Of a stretch of 64,000 nt of DNA, positions 57,041 to 64,000 are shown one piece after another. The position numbers and the translations under genes are program-made. The DNA is from Gnetum montanum (taxonomy: Eukaryota > Streptophyta > Gnetopsida > Gnetales > Gnetaceae), in NCBI GenBank assembly GCA_015680685.1, contig MNCI01030046.1, positions 1 through 64,000 on the forward strand. The letters are read 5' to 3'. Below the pieces are notes generated by a model, which saw only the letters and a list, made by a program, of their open reading frames with translations, was not told the origin of the DNA and did not search any database. Each line of letters begins with the position of its first letter. The stretch's first letter is position 1.

Positions 57041-60000
57041 TGGCTTCAATTTTCGAAATTCTTGAACCCTGTTGATCCCAGAGCACTCAACTTAGTCATG
57101 GGGGTACACTACACTAACATCAAGAAATTTGAGCCAAAATTTTTCTAACACCCAGAAGATAATATAAGGGCAAGTATGAGGAAATAATAAAGATATCATC
57201 ATGAATCAATCAAGCTCAGTTCAAATAACTTAATGAATTCTTCTAGTGGACCATTCTAACTATTTTAAGGTATAACAAGCAAGAAAATGATAATTGTGGA
57301 AGGTCATAAGTAACTAATGATATAACACTTAAGAGGTTTCATTTTAAAAAAATTTCTAACTCTACAATTATAATAAGATAAGAACTTGATCTAGCCAAGA
57401 ATATGGGAAGGATAAGGAACCATTAAGCACCAATTTAAACACCCTAATAATTTCAAACTCTTGATGTTTGCAAATGGTCCCAAAGAGACAAGTAGCTACA
57501 AGACCTTCCCAACATGGGAGCAAAAGACCAAGAGGCTATGGGAGAGGCCAAGCAAGGGAACAAACTCCACAAGCTGAGCATGTGGTGTAGGAGGCCTAAT
57601 CATTTAGCATTCACTAGCGAACCCCTACTACTGAGCATTCTACATAGAGGGAGGTAGAGGTTCCACCAATGCCTGAATAAGGACAACACCTCACATTATC
57701 TCCTAAATGCCTCCAAGCCATACAAGAAAAGTCCATCATGTCCATAGTCATTGTGGAACTAAACTTTGCTCCTTTCATGGAATTTGCTCTAGAAGTAGTG
57801 AAGACACAACTCCAAGCATCTCCTTTATGACCTACACTATCCAATAGTGGTGAATAGTATCTAGAAGAAACCTACCAATTCTAGCAAAACAAATAAGCTA
57901 ATGCAACAATAAGAATTGAAGGAGTCTCTCTACCATACTATGTAGAGGCAATCGCAAAGGCCCTCAACATCCCAAATGAAGGGGTAAATGTGAAAAAAAA
58001 TTTAACAAGATCAAACACCAATGCTAAGAGGTTGTGGTTGCAAAGAGCATATGGAAAAGAAGATAAAGACTACAATGAGCTCATAGCCAAGGAGAAAATA
58101 TACTTCAAGATTAGAACCTATCACTTGTTTCCAACCAATAGGTTCAATAGAATATCTACATATGTGGCCAGGGGAAGCATAGTCTTGATGGAAAAATTCA
58201 ATGCTAGCATTGTCCATCTATTCTTCCTCAAGATCCAAAGGCAGTTCAAAGAGATGAAGGTAGGAAAACTAACACTTCCATTCCCTCATCTCATCAAGAA
58301 GTTGTGCAATCAAGCTAGAATCCTAGGATATACCAATGATGTCCCAAGGAAGGCCCATAATGCTTTCTATGCAGAGATGTTCAAGCTAGTGCCACCAAAG
58401 AAGTATCAAGTAGAAAAGCCATTAGGCACTAAGGGTGCTACAAGTTTCACTTCTACTGATAACATTCTCACTACTAGTCAGCAGCAGTAGGAAGGACCTA
58501 GCAGCCAACCACAAGATGAACAATAGCAACTACAACAACAACAAGTACCATTGTTGCTACCATCGTAGGATTATAGACCATCCATAAGCCACCTATAACA
58601 AATTGTAAAGACAATTAGTCGGGAAAGAAGGGAAGAGGAAATGTTGTATAAAGTAAGGGAGAGCTCTGTAAGGTCCATCATATCAACAAGTCTAGTAAGT
58701 GGACAGGTGTCACTCCAAACAAAAGGAGAGGATGATTGGGCATAGAAGATTTCTAGGAATGTTGCATCATTCCAAGTTATGCTCAAACTAGTGAAGGTGC
58801 CACAATTGTGGTCATGCAATACCAAGATGCAGCAAGAGCCATAAAGGTCATTACAGACCACATCAAGGAATATTTCAATGTATCTATTGTACCACCAACC
58901 AACATCTCTAGAGCACGGGATGCTCAATTGCTTACTGGAACATCAATGACTCTTGGAGAGCATGAAGATATTCTAGATAGACTGCTACAGATAGGCCAAT
59001 TTATGCAAAACCTTTTTGATATCCCAAGCAATATCACTGTGGTCCAATCTAATCTAATAACCATAAAAGGAAAGTTGGCCATGGCTGAAACTAGGGCTAA
59101 GCATGCAGAAAACAAAGTGCAACAGTTGTAACAGGAGTTAACCATCCTGAAAGCTAAAAGAAGAGACCCAACACAATGCATAGCACTTGGCCAACTTGAA
59201 TAATTCTGAATTGATCATATAAGGTGGCTTATTAACCATAACATGAAGATGGAAAGGAGAAGGAGAAGGCAGTGTGGGATGCATTAGTGGTAGAAGCTCA
59301 AACTTATGCACATGTCAAAGCACTCATTACCTTACAAGAAGAGAACAAACAATTAGCTACTAATAATGCTTGGTTGACCAACATTGAAAAGGAGAAAAAT
59401 TGTTTTGAGGAAAGCATTCAACAGCTCAAAGAACAGCTAGTCTGAGTCAACCAAAACATGAGTCGCTTGGCCCAAAAGAAAAAAACCTTATCAATGGAAG
59501 AAGTCCACATCATTCATAGAAATCAACAATCAAAATAAGTGAGTGGCAAAACAAGGCCAAGAAGCACAAATGACTCAAAGAGCGTTTCAGAAACCAAATG
59601 GACATGTACAAACAGATAAATATAAAAGAATTTCAAATGGCAAATGCCAAAATTAGTTCCCTTTCTACTCAAAATCTAAACTGGCAACCCATCTTGGATA
59701 GTCTCGCCCATGTCCACCAAGCTAAGGTGAAAAATAAAGATTTGCAAATAGAAGATCTTACAAAATACATAGGGTTAGCAAACCTTTGCTACACTACATT
59801 AGCCATGTTAACAGCAAGCAGGAGTCAGAATGAGTTAGAGCAGTGGGTAGTAGTAGTTTATGCTATGTACGAGAAAGAGTTTGCTCACAAAAAGGATGCA
59901 TTATAAAAGTTACATGTGGTAAACTTTGAATTAGAAGTTGTCAAAGCCAGCTACCATAGGAAAAAATATGTAGCAACAAACCTAGCACGTCACATGTTCA

Positions 60001-60224
60001 ATTATCAAGAACTTAGAAAAACAACTAGAGAATTTGAAGAAGAGAGATGGGAGTTTGTAGCCTGGTACATGAAGGCAAATAAAATGTTTCTGCGACAGCC
60101 ATGCCCATGGAATGTACTCGTTCCATCTAACATTGCACAACAAGCATGGATGGTACATGACCCGAGGACAAAAGAAGAGAATCTTCAAGTACCCCCTAAA
60201 CTGCTACCAATTCCAAAAGCCTAA
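57041..60224 (+). pseudogene. ORF3 of A4
   Basis: The best copy of ORF3. After a decayed N-terminus, VELNFAPFMEFALEVVKTQLQ and ATIRIEGVSLPYYVEAIAKALNIPNEGV lead into 57990-58490 (166 codons open). There YHLFPTNRFNRISTYVARGSIVLMEKFNASIVHLFFLKIQRQF and LPFPHLIKKLCNQARILGYTNDVP form the PF20167-like domain. A charged, probably coiled-coil part follows (58808-59131, 59598-59906), and a conserved C-terminus ends EEERWEFVAWYMKANKMFLRQPCPWN at 59916-60224. 57990, 59598 and 59916 share one frame; 58808 is shifted. No signal peptide or membrane segment is evident. Role unknown; its place matches the env-position ORF of Athila. Confidence 0.7.
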
Positions 60225-60489
60225 AAATAAAGGAAAGAAGCCAATGGAAAAGCCTCCACCTCCTAGAACCTGATCTACATCAAGCTACTTCAAAATTTAT
60301 TTCTTATCTTGTCATGTAACTGTGTCATTTTGTAAAAACACCACTACAGCATTCCAAGTCATGTAAATAGTTAGTTAATTATGTCAAATCAAGTCTACCT
60401 CCCAATTTTGTAAGGGACTCTATCCTCATTTTGTTTTAACTTAAGGACAAGTCTCCAATCAGTCATGGACATATGATAAAGTTAATTTT
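60225..60489 (+). other. A4 3' untranslated region
   Basis: TTAAGGACAAGTCTCCAA (60441-60458) resembles the purine-rich GGACAAG...C segment before the 3' LTR of many gypsy elements. The exact polypurine tract is unclear. Confidence 0.4.
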
Positions 60490-60918
60490 TGTTGCACTAT
60501 GATATCGTAGCAATGATGTTGTAACCCATGCTACATCATCATTGATGCAATGTCTCAGGATCTACACAACCCTATAAATACTAAGACTTGGACACACAAT
60601 CTGTAACTTTTCCATTCCATCCTTAGCTAGACTCTTACAATTTGTTTTTGTAGTTTTAGGGTAAACAATACAGCCATGAAACTACTATTACAGCCATGAA
60701 ACTACTATTAGGGTAAACAACATCATGATCATATGCCTCACTTAGGGTAAACAATACAGCCATGAAACTACTATTAGTCTAAGCAATAAGAGAACCATAC
60801 ATGATTATTTTCTAACTTCCTAAATAACAACACTAACCCTATCCATAGATTACAACATGGTTTATTACAATGCTAGTAACTTATATGGTGAAGTGTTGGG
60901 CATACTCACCACTAATCA
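60490..60918 (+). repeat. 3' LTR of A4, internally deleted
   Basis: It starts near TGTTGCACTATGATATCGTAG, has CCCTATAAATACTAAG (about 60570-60585), and ends CACTAATCA. Its centre is replaced by short repeats of AGGGTAAACAATACAGCCATG plus AAACTACTATT (60658-60689 and 60744-60775, with an extra partial copy at 60690-60709). Confidence 0.75.
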
Positions 60919-61367
60919 TTTAGCTTTACTTAAAGGGTTGTACCCTACAAAAAATTGTTTTGTCAATGTTTTTTTAGGGTAATAGTGCAACATGTTAAAT
61001 AACTATGTTTTCTTTTTGCTTCTCTTAATCATGCTTCTTGCTTTTGTTTCTCATAATATGTTCTTCTCTTCCTCTTTTTTCTGTTTAGGCATGGATTGTT
61101 TTGGATCCTATCACTCATCATGGAAGTTTTCATTTCTTCTCTAGGTTTGTGTTTATAATTTTATTTTAATGTATAAATTTATCACATTTCTCATTGGTTG
61201 ATTATTTAAGTTTGGTGGTCTTCAATTCCTTTTTAGGTTTGTTGTATGTGTTTATGATTTTGTTTGTCATTGATTCAAGGTTTTTATTTTCAATGCATTT
61301 ATTTATTAAGCATTTAAAGTTTTTCTCGTGATATAGGAAATGTTGGAAAATGTTGTTATACTAAAGG
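60919..61367. other. Spacer, no gene recognised
   Basis: T-rich, no open frame with family resemblance. Confidence 0.4.
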
Positions 61368-62245
61368 TGATAAATTGTGTTTTTGACTGGCTACAATATT
61401 GGGCATCTGATATTGAAGTTGCAATATCATAGCACAAGCTACAATGTCGAATATCCAATATCGCAAACATGTATAGGCCTATAAATACAGCACTTAGGTG
61501 CATGGTCCAACAACAATTTTCATTCCACCCTTACCGAAACTCTTGTAGTTTATTTTCATAGCTTAGTAATAGAGTGTATGCCCATAGTGTGGTGTTGAGT
61601 GATTGTATGGAGTCTTTATTCGAGCATCTTGTACTTGGACACAAGTGTGAACAGAAATAAAAATTGAGATCACTTTTCACCATTGCAGCATCCACTTAGT
61701 TTTTACTAAGAATAATGTTTACTATTTTCACTTAGTCTACTGATTATTGTTTTCTTAGTTACCGTTTACTTTTGCATGAACTTTACTTTTACTATTATTG
61801 AGCGGAATGGATACAACTAGTTCTGAGCATCAAGTGTGATTGTTTGGTAACCCAGTAGTATTATTGCTTGGTTCGCCTAGTAACGGAGTACTTGGTAATC
61901 CCAATAACAATTACATAAGTCCAAGACGTGTGCATAGAATTAAGAACAGATGTCCATCACACTATGCTAGACTAGAATTGTTTACTCTTCACTTAGAATT
62001 AGAAACCATTACTAGTTTATTATGTTTACTAGGCATAAGATGGCAACACAACATCAATTATCACACACCTCACCATGAGTTAAACCATATGCATAGATTT
62101 TATTAGCTCATGTGGAATAACAACAATCATGAACTTAAACCAATTACCAACATAATCTGATTGCCTCATCCACAGAATTCAACCAAGCTACGCGTGAACA
62201 CTCGTATCTCGTATGGTTGTGTGTTGGATTACTCCACTGCTCATC
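61368..62245 (+). repeat. Solo family A LTR (plus)
   Basis: 878 bp, TGATAAATTG...GCTCATCA, perfect target-site duplication AAAGG (61363-61367 and 62246-62250). U3 has CAATATTG, TGATATTG and GCAATATC words before GCCTATAAATACAGC (about 61468-61482). Confidence 0.95.
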
Positions 62246-62819
62246 AAAAGGATTTCAACTTGTTTTTCATGATTGGAATATTTATCAACTTTAAAGTTTT
62301 TTAGTTTTTTTTTCCTTTTCTCAATGAAATTGTTCTTTCAAGTACATGCATAGCTCTTAATTTTGTCTTAATGTTTAAGCCTACTACCTTGCAAGCTCGA
62401 GTCTTCGAATCTTGAATAACTTCAAATATTAATTATCCTCATAGGTTGATATTTCTAATCTAGATCATCCACATTATTAAATTGGCATGACACTATGACA
62501 AGAACCTAATCAAATTCACCATCTCATAAAAGGAATCACAAAACTTAAAAACCTAATATGCAAAACTATTGTGGACCCTTTAGACCTATGACTCTAAGAT
62601 TCAAGATCAATGTCTAAGACAATCTAATTGATCTCATGCAGCATCAACAAGTCATTGGAACTTTACTATAGCTCACAAACACAAGACCTAATATCTAGTT
62701 TGTTGTAAATCAACTTATTGTCATAATGCAAAAGTCAAACTATCAACATATGGAAGCTACATTTCTTTATCTTATGATATGTCAAGACTACTATCTCATA
62801 TTATCTATGTTTTAAATCA
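62246..62819. other. Spacer, nothing firm
   Basis: No domain seen. GAGTCTTCGAATCTTG at about 62399 is faintly B-box-like, but no A box or target repeat supports a second SINE. Confidence 0.35.
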
Positions 62820-63210
62820 AAATTTGCTTAAGTTCTTGAAGTCTATATTGATGCTAATTAGGGAAGTGATTCGCCAAATATAAGCTCATGAACTAGTTTC
62901 TTTATACAATTATTTGGAAATACTATCAACTAGCCTACTAGTAAACAAAGAGTTGCATCTTTATTGTCCATAAAAGTAGAATATAGAGCCCTACATAAGA
63001 TTTTGCAAGATATTATGTGGATAGAATTGTTAAAGCCATAAGTGTAGAGAATCCAGTGAAAAGAAATTCATTCTATAATTTTTATCAAGGATTTGTGATA
63101 TTTATATCTATACATTCTTAAAGATCCTCAATGCACAAAGTTTTACAAGACACAAACATTGCCAAATGAATAGTGGATAATCAGGAAAATCTAAAGAGTT
63201 ACTCAGAATC
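62820..63210 (+). pseudogene. copia RNase H fragment
   Basis: Broken plus-strand frames read VYIDAN.GSDSPN (the DADWxGxxxDRxST region) and ASLLSIKVEYRALHKILQDIMWIELLKP, matching the SLSSxEAEYRAL...WL(R/K)xLL block, then a HSIIFIKDL-like segment. The SxEAEY Glu-Ala pair has become Lys-Val. This is the end of a Ty1/copia pol; the rest of the element is not visible. Confidence 0.6.
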
Positions 63211-64000
63211 ATTTTAATGTAGGGTAGAAAGACTTAAGAGCCCCAACTCCAAGCATTCTAGCAAAAATTCAATCATAAAAGAAATGGAAAAATTACATTT
63301 TGGTTACATTTTGGATTAGAAACATGGAAATGCATGAACTATCCAATTGAAAGGCTAAGATTCAATAGATACCAAATGAAATGCAACACCTTTGAAAGGC
63401 AAAGAAGCTTCCGAGTTTTCTTAAACCTAAAATATTATCTTTGTTTTGAGTTTGCAATATCCCAAAATTTGTTGTATCTCAATGAAATAGTTACTTTAAA
63501 AATTAATAAATTTTATTAGTAATATATGGAGAAAAGGAAAATCCATCTACTTAATATTAAATTAATCACCAACTAAGAGCTACCGCTGATTTGGCTTGAG
63601 AGATCATGTTTTATCGCTTTACAAGACCAAAGCAAGATACCAAATGTAACAACCCTCCCTAAATGGGTCAGCTAAAGCCATGCTAAACCTGCTATTTACC
63701 AATAATGTGTTTGCAAAATCCTTCCCAACTACCATTCCTTAAAGGAGATGAAGAACTTCTCAATGGAAACAAACTCTAGAGATGAAGAACTTCTCAACGG
63801 AAACAAACTCTACCATCCTTAAACGAGACTATCAAATTGAATAATAATAGCTTTAAAATGTATTCTTCAAATGGTTGATACCATTATATAATGCACCATA
63901 TTATTTAAAAGCAATCCATAAGAGGGAAAAAAGAAGCATATTGTATAAAGCTAAATGAGATTATAGGAAGGCCAAAGATGTACCTTGAATAAATAACCAA
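63211..64000. other. Spacer with a 34-bp tandem duplication
   Basis: No gene recognised. AGATGAAGAACTTCTCAA and the next 16 bases are repeated at 63746-63779 and 63780-63813 with one difference. Confidence 0.6.

Larger units (their letters stand above)
48596..60918 (+). mobile_element. A4: family A retrotransposon without RT-integrase
   Basis: 5' LTR 48596-49432, PBS, gag, protease, linker, internal promoter-like module, ORF3 and a rearranged 3' LTR (about 60490-60918). A solo B LTR (52581-54755) is nested at the end of the protease. No RT, RNase H or integrase is readable in 54761-57000. A target-site duplication was not found. Confidence 0.82.

Noticed and set aside
61080-61100. A splice-acceptor-like TTTTTTCTGTTTAG followed by GCATGG, suggesting a host exon
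   Set aside because: No open frame of any length with coding character follows.
62380-62420. A second tRNA-like SINE (GTCTTCGAATC)
   Set aside because: No convincing A box, no target duplication and weak B box.

Overview
The window looks like intergenic DNA from a large, repeat-rich plant genome. It is AT-rich, I found no intact cellular gene, and almost everything recognisable is decayed LTR retrotransposon. The plant signals are primer-binding sites complementary to plant initiator tRNA-Met and tRNA-Asp, Ty3/gypsy and Ty1/copia gene orders, LINE fragments and one tRNA-derived SINE. A gymnosperm or another very large plant genome would fit, but the sequence alone does not prove it.

Most of the window belongs to one Ty3/gypsy lineage, called family A here. 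It is Athila/Tat-like: its LTRs begin TGATG and end CATCA (full form TGATGAG...CTCATCA), it has a tRNA-Asp-type PBS, gag, aspartic protease, RT-RNase H-integrase (lost in some copies), a non-coding linker, and an extra ORF (ORF3) before the 3' LTR. Copies are A1 (+, about 1855-8731), A2 (+, 8732-16920), A3 (-, 18001-34711, target-site duplication ATGCC, the most complete), A5 (+ remnants, about 39930-41771 and 47197-47795) and A4 (+, 48596-60918). Four separate A LTRs lie at 42915-43951 (-), 44026-44851 (+), 47796-48591 (-) and 61368-62245 (+); three of them have perfect 5-bp target-site duplications.

Other elements are nested inside these. Element C (-, 10019-15142, gypsy, pol mostly deleted) sits in A2. 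Element B (-, 18841-24041, TSD ATGTT, long LTRs full of tandem repeats, gag only) sits in ORF3 of A3. A solo B LTR (52581-54755, TSD CTAAT) sits in the protease region of A4. Copia element D (41772-47196) sits in the linker of A5, and D was itself hit twice by A LTRs on either side of its zinc-knuckle codons. Spacers contain two LINE fragments (35150-36125 +, 37960-39430 -), a SINE (41137-41295), a copia RNase H scrap (62820-63210) and AT-rich DNA with nothing recognisable.

The most interesting observations concern regulation in family A. The U3 region just upstream of the TATA box carries iterated short palindromes whose words differ between copies (GATATC, GTATAC, ATCGAT types). In A3, and more weakly in A4, a similar palindrome-plus-TATA module recurs inside the element just upstream of ORF3, as if ORF3 had its own LTR-like promoter. 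One solo LTR also holds three repeat units, each closed by a different self-complementary word. Element B separately carries 15-bp, 17-bp and about 180-bp tandem arrays that all contain the same AGCGTA core.
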